From an uncultured bacterium (lineage in GTDB: Bacteria > Bacteroidota > Bacteroidia > Bacteroidales > Rikenellaceae), in contig CAJMNH010000007.1 of the NCBI GenBank assembly GCA_905214725.1, positions 52,978 to 116,977 on the forward strand: a DNA stretch of 64,000 nucleotides, read 5' to 3'. Every line of letters begins with the position of its first letter. Position 1 is the stretch's first letter. The position numbers were made by a program, and so were the translations under genes. Shown here one piece after another: positions 24,438 through 32,332 of this stretch. Below the pieces are notes generated by a model, which ran no database searches, was not told the origin of the DNA, and saw nothing but the letters and a program-made list of their open reading frames with translations.

Positions 24438-26213
24438 ATGAATTTTTCGAAGACCTTTCTGGCCGGTTTGCTGGCCTTTATCGTGGGCAATATCCTTATT
24501 GCCATGTTGTGGAGTCTCTTCGTGATGGGGCTCGTCGGAGCGCTCTCCGCTACGACGGGCGTCGAAGAGAACTCGATCTTGAAGATCGACCTTTCGGAAA
24601 ACATCGTCGAAGCTCCTCCCGCCGATCCCTTTGCGGGGGTCGATTTCCGCACGATGACCGTTACGCCGCAGGTGACGCTTTTCAGCGCGCTGCGGGCTAT
24701 CGACGCTGCGAAGAACGATCCCCGCATCAAGGGCATCTACATCCGTCCCAACGGACATGGCACCGTCTCCTTAGCCGTATTGGAGGAGTTGCGCGCCGCG
24801 ATTGCCGACTTCAAGCAGGAGAGCGGTAAATTCGTGCTGGCCTATAACGAGGTGTACGGACAGGGAAGTTATTACCTCTCGTCGGTGGCCGATGCGCTCT
24901 ATATTCAGCCCGAAGGGTTGCTCGACTGGCACGGTATGGCGGCCAACGTGATGTTCTTCAAGGGGCTGATGGATAAACTCGATCTCAAAATGGAGGTTTT
25001 CCGTCCCACGGCCTGCAAGTACAAGAGCGCCGTGGAGCCCTATATTCTCACGAAGATGTCCGACGCCAACCGCGAACAGATGTCGGAATTGATCAACTCG
25101 CTGTGGAATGTGATCGTGGAGGACATTTCGGCTTCGCGCGGTCTGACGCCCGAACAGCTCAACGACTATGCCGACAATCTGTCGGCGACGCTGGCCGACG
25201 AAGCCGTTGAAAAGAAGATGGTCGACGGCGTGAAATACGAGGATGAAATGAACGATCTCTTCGCCGAGGCGGGCGTCGAAGCGGACAGCGACGGGGAGTA
25301 TACGTTCGTATCGCTCGGAAAATATGCCTCGCAGGTCGGTCCCGACGTGCGGCATCTCGGATCGGACCGCGTGGCGGTGCTCTATGCCGACGGCCAGATC
25401 GTCGACGGCGAGGGCTATGACGCCGTATACGGCAATACGCTGGCCGGAAAGATTCGGGATCTGCGGCTGGACGACGGGGTGAAAGCGGTCGTCATGCGCG
25501 TGAATTCGCCCGGTGGCAGCGCTTTGGCTTCGGATGTCATCTGGCGCGAAATGGAACTGCTCAAAGCCGAGAAACCGGTGATCGTTTCGATGGGCGCCTA
25601 TGCCGCCAGCGGCGGTTACTATATCTCTGCTCCGGCCGACGCCATTGTTGCCGATCGGGTCACGCTGACCGGTTCGATCGGCGTCTTCGGCATGTTTCTC
25701 AACGTGGGCGACGCGATGAAACAGAAGCTGGGCATCACCGTCGACGGCGTGAAGAGCAACCGTTCGGCCGACCTGAGTCCCTTCCGCGGCCTTACTTCGA
25801 CGGAACGCGCTGTCATGCTCAAGGGTGTGGACCGCGTCTATGAAACCTTTACGAACCTCGTTGCCGAAGGACGCAATCTGCCGATCGAAAAGGTGTTGGA
25901 TATTGCCGGCGGGCGCGTATGGAGCGGCGTCGATGCGCTCGAAATAGGCTTGATCGACTCCTATGGCGGATTGAAAAGCGCCATCGCCGTTGCGGTCGAC
26001 AAGGCGGGATTGGGCGAGAATTATCGCATCGAGGAGGTGAGCGAAGCGCCGCAGGGACTGGCAGCCATTCTGGCAGCCCTCAACGCGCAGGTTGAAGCGC
26101 ATGTGGAGCATACGGCGCTGTTCGATCTCTACGACGAGTACCGTCATGTCCGCAACGCCCTTTCGCAACAGGGCGTTCTGACCTACTGTCCCTACGTTTT
26201 CTCGTTCGAGTAG
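24438..26213 (+). CDS. sppA: Signal peptide peptidase SppA, 67K type
   Basis: A 591-residue membrane-anchored serine protease that degrades cleaved signal peptides. It has an N-terminal membrane anchor (about 6-30) and the double-length form with two ClpP-like repeats. The general-base lysine is in RPTACKYKSAVEPY (first repeat) and the nucleophilic serine in GAYAASGGYYISAPA (second repeat), followed by VTLTGSIGVFG. The last 15 residues (LTYCPYVFSFE) are an unremarkable tail. A TATATTTG -7 element is at 24369-24376. Convergent with the next gene; a shared terminator lies between. Confidence 0.93.
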   Translation: MNFSKTFLAGLLAFIVGNILIAMLWSLFVMGLVGALSATTGVEENSILKIDLSENIVEAPPADPFAGVDFRTMTVTPQVTLFSALRAIDAAKNDPRIKGIYIRPNGHGTVSLAVLEELRAAIADFKQESGKFVLAYNEVYGQGSYYLSSVADALYIQPEGLLDWHGMAANVMFFKGLMDKLDLKMEVFRPTACKYKSAVEPYILTKMSDANREQMSELINSLWNVIVEDISASRGLTPEQLNDYADNLSATLADEAVEKKMVDGVKYEDEMNDLFAEAGVEADSDGEYTFVSLGKYASQVGPDVRHLGSDRVAVLYADGQIVDGEGYDAVYGNTLAGKIRDLRLDDGVKAVVMRVNSPGGSALASDVIWREMELLKAEKPVIVSMGAYAASGGYYISAPADAIVADRVTLTGSIGVFGMFLNVGDAMKQKLGITVDGVKSNRSADLSPFRGLTSTERAVMLKGVDRVYETFTNLVAEGRNLPIEKVLDIAGGRVWSGVDALEIGLIDSYGGLKSAIAVAVDKAGLGENYRIEEVSEAPQGLAAILAALNAQVEAHVEHTALFDLYDEYRHVRNALSQQGVLTYCPYVFSFE

Positions 26214-26260
26214 GGGCGTTCGAAAAAGAGGGCGCGCCTTGCGCGTCTTTCCGAAATGCG

Positions 26261-26298
26261 ATTCACCCCTGCCGCAATACATCGCGGCAGGGGTGAAT
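26261..26298. terminator. Bidirectional terminator between sppA and the lipoprotein
   Basis: A perfect 15-bp inverted repeat (26261-26275 with 26284-26298, ATTCACCCCTGCCGC and its complement) with an 8-base loop sits between two convergent genes. T tracts are modest on both sides. Confidence 0.8.
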
Positions 26299-26336
26299 TC
26301 ATGAAAGAGAGAGGGTTTTGTTTTTTCGGCGGATCG

Positions 26337-28190
26337 CTATTTCAGCGGCAGGATCGGACGGAAGCCGAGCGTGTAATACGACATTCCGGGCGGGAAATAG
26401 TCGCGCGCGAACGTCAGTCCGTTGATAACCGTCGAGCTCCAGAATCCTCCGCGGCAGGCCCTGAGCTGCTCTCCGCTGGCGGTTTCTGCCGCGTTGATGT
26501 CCGAACACCACGGATCGAGTGCGACCGATCCGTAGGGGAATGATCCGTAATTGAACCAGTCGCGGCAGATTTCGCCGGCGTTTCCGCTCAGGTCGTAGAT
26601 ACCGAGGTAGTTGGCCTTGAGCGTCGCTACGGGATGCGTACCGCCGTTGTGACTGCCTGTGGGGCTGATTGTGTTGGGATTATCGCCGTTACCCACGTAC
26701 ATTCCCATGCAGGCGCTCCCCTCGGAGTCGCAGTTGAGGTTGCTCCACATCACGTCATCGTACATATCGCTGCCGGCCCATAGCTGATCTAACCAGTCGG
26801 GATTCCATTCGCTGCCCGTGGCGGCATATTCCCATTGGGCCTCGGTAGGAAGATAGCATCCCAACGTATAGTTGCTTTCAGGGTATCCGCACATTTTCTC
26901 CGCCAGCCATGCGCAATAAGCGTTGGCGCCGAGGTAGGTGACGTTGACCATCGGGTATGGGCCATAGCTTCCGTCGTGCGTCGTCTTACCGTCGGCGTTG
27001 AGGATCGGCCCGTTTTTAGGTATCCATGAACCGTTCTTTCTTTCGATCTGCAATGCTTCCTCGTCGATCGCGTATCCCGAGGAGACGAGCCATGCGTTGA
27101 GTTGAGTGTCGAGCGGCTTGCGGGAATTGAGGAAATCGCAGTACTGCTGGTTCGTCACTTCGGTTTGTGCAATCCAGAAGGAGTTGACCTTGTAATCGGT
27201 GTCGAGTGCTTGCTGGTCGGTTTTTCCCTCCACGTCGAGTGCGCAGATATTGAGCGAGCCGCCCGGAACATAGACCATCGGAATATGGGTGTCGACGGCT
27301 GAAAGGCCAGTCACTTCGGCGGTGTAGGAGGTAGCGACCTCGAATTTCAATCCCTTCGATTTGGTCATCGTATAGGTGACGGGGGTACCGTCGGCCTTTT
27401 CGGCCGAGATGTAGAAGGTTACCTTTTTCGTCGACAGGTCGATCGGGAGCATCATCATGTGCGCCGTGACGGTCTGTCCGGCTGTGACTGCGCCGTTGGT
27501 GAAACCCATCGACAGACAGCGCGAGGCCGTGCCCCAGCCTTTGGCGACGGGCGATGCAGCCGTCAGGTCAACGACGCCCTTGTCGTAGAGAATGTCCTGT
27601 TCGGCGGTCATCGTCAGGAAGCGCACCGTGGCGGCTTCGGGCAGCGAGAACTCGAAACTCATTTTGACGGCCAAGTAGCTGAACTGCAGTTGGGCTTTGC
27701 CTTCGGCCAGCGTGACGGGCTTTGACGCCATGTAGGCGTAACGGCCCAGATGCGCCTCGGCGTTGGCGCCGAAGCCGTCCTGCGTTTGCCCGTTGAAGCC
27801 GATCTTGACGGCTGTGGGTACGATCGCTATCGTATCGGGTACATAGGGGGCGAGGATGAAGAGCTGGTCGCCCTCCTCATAGCCGATTTTGCCGGCAAAG
27901 CTTCCCTCGGCGGTGCCTGCGCCGGCGGTCAGGGTAAATTTCGCTGGAGCGGTCGACGTGGCGTTGAAGACGCCGATCGAATCCTGTTCGCTCCATACGG
28001 CGTTGTCGCCCGTGATCGCCACACGTGATCCCGAGGTCGTTTTGGTGGTGGGGTGTACGCCGAAGAGCACGACTTCGGGCGTGGAGTCTTCCGCCGGAAT
28101 TCCGCCGCCGGCAAGGTCGACCGAATCCTTGCTGCACGCACCCAGCAGAAGTGCGCCCGCAGCCAAATACCAGATATAATTCTTTTTCAT
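26337..28190 (-). CDS. Lipoprotein fusing a fimbrillin-like domain to an FGE-sulfatase-like domain
   Basis: A 617-residue lipoprotein (lipobox LLLGACS, mature Cys about residue 19). Residues about 40-300 resemble the Mfa-like/fimbrillin fold: an N-terminal TKT...SRVAITGDNAVWSEQDSIGVFN and repeated beta strands with ATSYTAEVTG at the end. From about residue 305 (HIPMVYVPGGSLNI) to the end is a formylglycine-generating-enzyme-like (SUMF1) domain: FWIAQTEVTNQQYCDFLN, YPMVNVTYLGANAYCAWLAEK, LPTEAQWEYAATG, DLSGNAGEICRDW and the terminal RACRGGFW...GFRPIL. In such surface proteins this domain is usually a binding module, not an active enzyme. The next lipoprotein gene lies 20 bases upstream in the same direction. 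Confidence 0.85.
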   Translation of the reverse strand: MKKNYIWYLAAGALLLGACSKDSVDLAGGGIPAEDSTPEVVLFGVHPTTKTTSGSRVAITGDNAVWSEQDSIGVFNATSTAPAKFTLTAGAGTAEGSFAGKIGYEEGDQLFILAPYVPDTIAIVPTAVKIGFNGQTQDGFGANAEAHLGRYAYMASKPVTLAEGKAQLQFSYLAVKMSFEFSLPEAATVRFLTMTAEQDILYDKGVVDLTAASPVAKGWGTASRCLSMGFTNGAVTAGQTVTAHMMMLPIDLSTKKVTFYISAEKADGTPVTYTMTKSKGLKFEVATSYTAEVTGLSAVDTHIPMVYVPGGSLNICALDVEGKTDQQALDTDYKVNSFWIAQTEVTNQQYCDFLNSRKPLDTQLNAWLVSSGYAIDEEALQIERKNGSWIPKNGPILNADGKTTHDGSYGPYPMVNVTYLGANAYCAWLAEKMCGYPESNYTLGCYLPTEAQWEYAATGSEWNPDWLDQLWAGSDMYDDVMWSNLNCDSEGSACMGMYVGNGDNPNTISPTGSHNGGTHPVATLKANYLGIYDLSGNAGEICRDWFNYGSFPYGSVALDPWCSDINAAETASGEQLRACRGGFWSSTVINGLTFARDYFPPGMSYYTLGFRPILPLK

Positions 28191-28210
28191 TGTTGTCCGA
28201 ATTTAAGCGT

Positions 28211-29953
28211 TTACCATCTGCCGCCGGGTTTCCATTGGCCTAACTGTCCGCCCGCCGAGGCGTCGATTTCGGGTTTGGGGTCGGGATCGGGGCCGGGGTC
28301 CGGTTCTCCTCCGAGATTCGTGAAGGAGATCGCGCCGGTATAGGTTCCCGAGATCGCATGCGGCGTCTCTTCGTTGTCGTCGACGAACTGGTAAGTGACG
28401 GTATAGGTTTTATCCTCGCGCGCGATCACGACCTGTCCGCTCGTGAAGGGGGCCATGCCTCCCAGTTGGGTTTGGCCGCCGATATTCGCCAGCAGGCGGT
28501 ACCAGCTTCCTTCGAAAGCGAGGTTTCCTTCGTTGTCCTTGGTCAGATAACCCGGAACGACGGTTCCTTTTTTAAGATCCTCGGCGCTGATCTTGTCGAT
28601 ATCCTTTTCGATGACCGTATAGGTTCCTTCGATGGCTCCCTCCTGCTGTGCTTCGGGGTCGACGTTGAGCATCAGCATCAAGTTGTCGATCTTCGACTGT
28701 GTGAGATCGCCGTAGAAGTTGAGTTGCAGCGCGCTGGCGTTGACGGAAGCGTTTTCGTATTTATAGAAAGTACCGCTGGCTTGGGTCAGCGAAGGTTTTA
28801 CACTCTGCTCGAGCGTCGAAAGGTGTTTGATCGTATCGTCGTAGAAGGCCATCGATCCGTTGTATCGGGCATTAAACGTCGAATTGTCGTCCATCGTAAG
28901 GCTCAGATCGATCGTATAATTGTTGCCCGACCGCGAGATCGTCACGCTGCCGCCGGTGGTGTAGCGGCGTGTGGTGACAACACCCGATGCGTCGTAGTCC
29001 CAGATGTAACTCACCTCGTCCGAATTGAAGGTGTAACGCTGTGTGGGCGTAAGCGAATAACTGGGGGAATAGTTGCCGGCAACCACCTCTTCGACCTTTG
29101 CGAAGGTCGTGGCGGGGATGTTCAGATCGATCTGGATGATCTTGCCCGGGTAGGTCAGTACGCCGTTCTGGATGGGCATGTCGGTCATAACGATATAGAG
29201 TTCGTTGAGCGTTCCGGCCGTATCCCAATAGTCGTCCGTCCAGTAGGCTTCGGCATGCGTCAGCGTGACTACTTCGCCCGGGTCGACCTTTGCCGCCTGC
29301 GTCACGGGAATGGTGACCGCATCGACGCCTTCGCCCGAGACGACGATCGTCGTATTCTGCGATGCGGACGTCGTGTTGGGATCGGCCTTCACCTGTACGG
29401 TGGCGTCGCCGTCGCTGCTGCCGCCCGTGATCGTCAGCCATGAAGCTTCGGAAGTCGCCGTCCAGCTGACGTCTTTGGCCGTTACGGTGAGTTCGAGCGT
29501 CTCTCCATCGGCTTTGAACGACAGCGAAGCGGGTTCGACTTTCAACGAAGGTTGCGGAACCTCTTGGGCTGCGGCCTGTGTCACGGGGATGGTGACCGCA
29601 TCGACGCCCTTACCCGTTACAACGATGGATGAGGTCAGTTCTTGGGTCGTCTTGTTGGGGCCGGCAACCACCTTTACGATGGCGTCGCCGTCGCCGCTGC
29701 CGCCTGTGACGGTCAGCCAGTCGTCGACGGGTTCGGCTTTCCAGTTTACGTTTTCGGCCGTTACGGTGAGTTCGAGTGTTTCACCTTCCGCTTTGAACGA
29801 CAGCGAAGCAGGCGAAACTTTCAGCGTCGGCGTAGGGGCGGGAGGATCGGGATTCGGGTCGTCCGGCGTGTCGACATTATCGCTGCCGCCGCACGCTCCC
29901 AAAAAGAGGGCCGAAACAAGCAGTACCCTCGGAAAGTAAGATTTCAGACTCAT
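28211..29953 (-). CDS. Surface lipoprotein with two BACON domains
   Basis: A 580-residue lipoprotein (lipobox LFLGACG, then a Pro/Asp-rich linker). Two tandem BACON domains follow at about 42-130 and 135-225. Each has LKVxPASLSFKAxGETLELTVTA, a W..E..WLT(V/I)TGGS strand and an ending VDAVTIPVTQAA. The repeats are clearly related at DNA level, so the duplication is fairly recent. The remaining 350 residues (from LTHAEAYWTDDYWD) are beta-rich with many Tyr/Thr and no motif I recognise. BACON domains are thought to bind carbohydrate or mucin. It lies upstream of, and probably in one transcript with, the fimbrillin/FGE lipoprotein. Confidence 0.85.
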   Translation of the reverse strand: MSLKSYFPRVLLVSALFLGACGGSDNVDTPDDPNPDPPAPTPTLKVSPASLSFKAEGETLELTVTAENVNWKAEPVDDWLTVTGGSGDGDAIVKVVAGPNKTTQELTSSIVVTGKGVDAVTIPVTQAAAQEVPQPSLKVEPASLSFKADGETLELTVTAKDVSWTATSEASWLTITGGSSDGDATVQVKADPNTTSASQNTTIVVSGEGVDAVTIPVTQAAKVDPGEVVTLTHAEAYWTDDYWDTAGTLNELYIVMTDMPIQNGVLTYPGKIIQIDLNIPATTFAKVEEVVAGNYSPSYSLTPTQRYTFNSDEVSYIWDYDASGVVTTRRYTTGGSVTISRSGNNYTIDLSLTMDDNSTFNARYNGSMAFYDDTIKHLSTLEQSVKPSLTQASGTFYKYENASVNASALQLNFYGDLTQSKIDNLMLMLNVDPEAQQEGAIEGTYTVIEKDIDKISAEDLKKGTVVPGYLTKDNEGNLAFEGSWYRLLANIGGQTQLGGMAPFTSGQVVIAREDKTYTVTYQFVDDNEETPHAISGTYTGAISFTNLGGEPDPGPDPDPKPEIDASAGGQLGQWKPGGRW

Positions 29954-30535
29954 AGATCGGGATTTTTTGATTCGGACGAATTTTAGAAACGATCCGCCCG
30001 AAGCGGTTAATTATGTAATTGGAGTGAATTCGTTCGTTTTCGACAGATGATTTCTTCGCTCGGGAAGAACTGCGGCCGGCCGCTCTGAATATAGGGAGGC
30101 CGGCTTTCCGCCGGAAAAGCTCTGGCCGTCGGACGCCGCGGTTTTACACGACCCGCCGACAGATTTCGGAGATAGATCGGCGCTGTCGTAATTTTAGTTG
30201 CGGCAAAACCGGACGGAAGGAGCCGGATGCGGATGATCCTTCCTTTTCCCCGTCTTGAAAAGCGCGGCAAATTTTGCATACGAGAGAGAGTTAATGCGTA
30301 ACGGATGTACCTTCACCACTCCAAAATTAAGAAAAATTTCCCAAAAAAAAGCATGGATTGCTATAAATCAGTTGTAAATACGCTGTTTATTGGTAATAAA
30401 TTTTATATAAATAGCCGTTTTGTGTTACATTTTGAAAGTAAATTCCGAAATCGGCTTATCGGTCGGAGGAATCTGCTTGCCGTTGAATTATAATTTGAAA
30501 ATGTGAATTTTCCGGTCGATTTAGGCAAAAACAAT
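29954..30535. other. Intergenic stretch without a recognised gene
   Basis: About 580 bases. Short ORFs on both strands have no family resemblance. A minus-strand -7-like TAATTTTG lies at 30322-30329, far upstream of the BACON gene, with no matching -33. The part 30300-30520 is AT-rich. I see nothing else. Confidence 0.5.
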
Positions 30536-30563
30536 GCGCCCCGACCCAATCGGGCCGGGGCGC
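30536..30563 (-). terminator. Terminator of the PepSY-like gene
   Basis: GCGCCCCG (30536-30543) pairs with CGGGGCGC (30556-30563), with CCC/GGG inside. On the minus strand it is followed by ATTGTTTTTGCC, some 20 bases after the stop at 30586. Confidence 0.85.
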
Positions 30564-30585
30564 GCTGCGTCCGAAAGCCGGTGCG

Positions 30586-31146
30586 CTATCGCTGGTTGTC
30601 ATGGTGTCGCGTCGTGCGATTGCCGGAGCTTTTCGTTTGTTTGCCGGCTCCCTTCATGTGTTGTTTGAGATTGTGCTCCGAGGATTCGAAGAGTAATTCC
30701 GTCTGATCGGCGAGCCGTACCGAAATGCCGTCGCGTTCGAGTCCGATGGCCGTAATGGCTTGTCCCGGGTATCTGTTTTTCACATAATCGGCGATATCCT
30801 GCGGAATCAAGTTCATCGGGATGCCGTCGACGCTCTCGATGTCGGTCCATTCGCCGTATTGCGAAAACATGATTTCGTCGCCGTTGTTCAGGCGTACCTT
30901 GTAGGCGAAGAGTCGGGCCGAAGGATCGAAGCGGATGCGCTCGACGCGATCCTGTGTGTAATAGTCGCGGATAAAAGCCTGCGCGGCGCCGGGCAGCGCA
31001 TCGAATGAGAGCGTGCGGTTTTCGACCGTCTGCTTTTTCATCGCTTCTTTGTCGTCGCGTTTCGCGTCGTCGGGGGCGGTTGGCGCCGCCGTCGCGGTCG
31101 CGGTGAACAGGAAGAGCACGGCGGCCGCCAAAATCCGGTTTTTCAT
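30586..31146 (-). CDS. Exported PepSY-like (BLIP-like) protein
   Basis: A 186-residue exported protein (signal peptide MKNRILAAAVLFLFTATATA). Two tandem PepSY-like/DUF2874 units are visible: LPGAAQAFIRDYYTQDRVERIRFD ... YKVRLNNGDEIMFSQYGEWTDIE, then IPQDIADYVKNRYPGQAITAIGLE ... SVRLADQTELLFE. The tail (KGAGKQTKSSGNRTTRHHDNQ) is basic and probably disordered. Members are periplasmic and of unknown function; they are common in gut Bacteroidetes. It has terminators on both sides, so it is a single-gene unit. Confidence 0.8.
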   Translation of the reverse strand: MKNRILAAAVLFLFTATATAAPTAPDDAKRDDKEAMKKQTVENRTLSFDALPGAAQAFIRDYYTQDRVERIRFDPSARLFAYKVRLNNGDEIMFSQYGEWTDIESVDGIPMNLIPQDIADYVKNRYPGQAITAIGLERDGISVRLADQTELLFESSEHNLKQHMKGAGKQTKSSGNRTTRHHDNQR

Positions 31147-31200
31147 TGTCGTATGATTTTAAGACTTTGGTCTTCCCGTTCAAATACCGCACCAAAAATG

Positions 31201-31228
31201 ACGGAGCGATGCCTATGCATCGCTCCGT
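31201..31228 (-). terminator. Terminator of the esterase gene
   Basis: A perfect 12-bp stem (ACGGAGCGATGC, loop CTAT, then its complement), followed on the minus strand by CATTTTTGG. It lies about 20 bases after the esterase stop. Confidence 0.85.
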
Positions 31229-31249
31229 CGTCATGAAGGCAATTTTATT

Positions 31250-32122
31250 CTACTTCACGAACCGGCTGAAAAATCGCCAGAGCTCTTCGGGCGTGTCCAT
31301 ATCCTTTTCGGCCCAGCTGTGGCCGCCGCCGATGACTTCGTAGAGCCAGACCTCGTTGTCGCCGATGCCGTCAACGAAGCGATGCGCCACCACCGGATGC
31401 CGCCGGACCGCCAGCGTATCGATCCGTTCGCGCGTGCAGCGGTTTGCGGCGACCCAGTAGCCGACCGCAATCGGAACGGGCAGATAGGCGCCCCAGCCGC
31501 CTTTGTTCTCCAGATCGCCCTCCCAAGCCGACGTGCGATCCTCCGTACCGTGAATTTCGAAGAGCGGAATCGGCGCGGGGCTGTCGTATTTGCGATAGGT
31601 CCACTCCAGCGTCAGTCCCGAGATCGGGGCGACGGCGGCGAAGACGTCGGGACGGGTGTAGGCAAGCAGGTAACACATCTCGCCGCCGTTCGACATGCCG
31701 GTGCAGAAGGTGTTCTGTTTGCTGAGCCGATGTTTTTGCTGCAACTCTCCGGCCAGTTTGCAGAGGAACGAGACGTCGTCGATGGTCATATCCGCCTGAA
31801 ACGGATAACCGACGTTCCAACAAGGTTTCCCCCGACCGTCTTTTTCGCCCTGCGGATAGCAGACCGCGAAGCCGTGCCGGTCGGCGGCTTCGTTCATGCC
31901 GTGCTGGTCGAGGTTGAAATTGCCGCCGTAGCCGTGCAGTACGAAGACGAGCGGCGCGTCGTCCGGCAGCCGTTCCGGCAGGTAAAGGCGGTAGGTTCGC
32001 TCTATGCCGTCGATGGTGCAGGATCGAACGCTTGCTTCGGATGAAGAGGCGGAGGGTTTCCCGAAGCTCGGGCAGGAGTAGGACAGCAGCAGCAGGGTGC
32101 CGATCAGGCGAAGGGTTCTCAT
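31250..32122 (-). CDS. Secreted alpha/beta-hydrolase of the CE1/PHB-depolymerase-like group
   Basis: A 290-residue exported esterase (signal peptide MRTLRLIGTLLLLSYSCPSFG). The fold signature is of the LpqC/feruloyl-esterase/PHB depolymerase group: YRLYLPERL, PLVFVLHGYGGN as oxyanion loop, and FCTGMSNGGEMCYLLA with the nucleophilic serine in GxSxG. The acid is in EIHGTEDRTSAW and the histidine in IGGGHSWAEKD. Likely substrates are ester-linked plant phenolics or similar; this is inference from the family. An in-frame start at 32122 gives the normal length. It stands alone. Confidence 0.88.
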   Translation of the reverse strand: MRTLRLIGTLLLLSYSCPSFGKPSASSSEASVRSCTIDGIERTYRLYLPERLPDDAPLVFVLHGYGGNFNLDQHGMNEAADRHGFAVCYPQGEKDGRGKPCWNVGYPFQADMTIDDVSFLCKLAGELQQKHRLSKQNTFCTGMSNGGEMCYLLAYTRPDVFAAVAPISGLTLEWTYRKYDSPAPIPLFEIHGTEDRTSAWEGDLENKGGWGAYLPVPIAVGYWVAANRCTRERIDTLAVRRHPVVAHRFVDGIGDNEVWLYEVIGGGHSWAEKDMDTPEELWRFFSRFVK

Positions 32123-32271
32123 ATCGGGTTGTTTTTAGGTTGTACGAAGATACGGATTCTTTTTAAGATCTGTTTACGGAATCTTGATAATTGTCGCAGG
32201 AACCGATTGCGGCGGAACGGGACGGTTCGCAACTTTTCGTAATTCCCTTTTTTTGGCGTATCGAATGAAAT

Positions 32272-32303
32272 CCCCCGAAAGTTTCATCGGAAACTTTCGG
32301 GGG
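32272..32303 (-). terminator. Terminator of the M13 peptidase gene
   Basis: A perfect 14-bp stem (CCCCCGAAAGTTTC, loop ATCG, then its complement), about 30 bases past the stop codon on the minus strand. The T tract (ATTTCATT) is broken. Confidence 0.8.
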
Positions 32304-32332
32304 ATGATTGTAAAATCCGATATTACGGTCGG

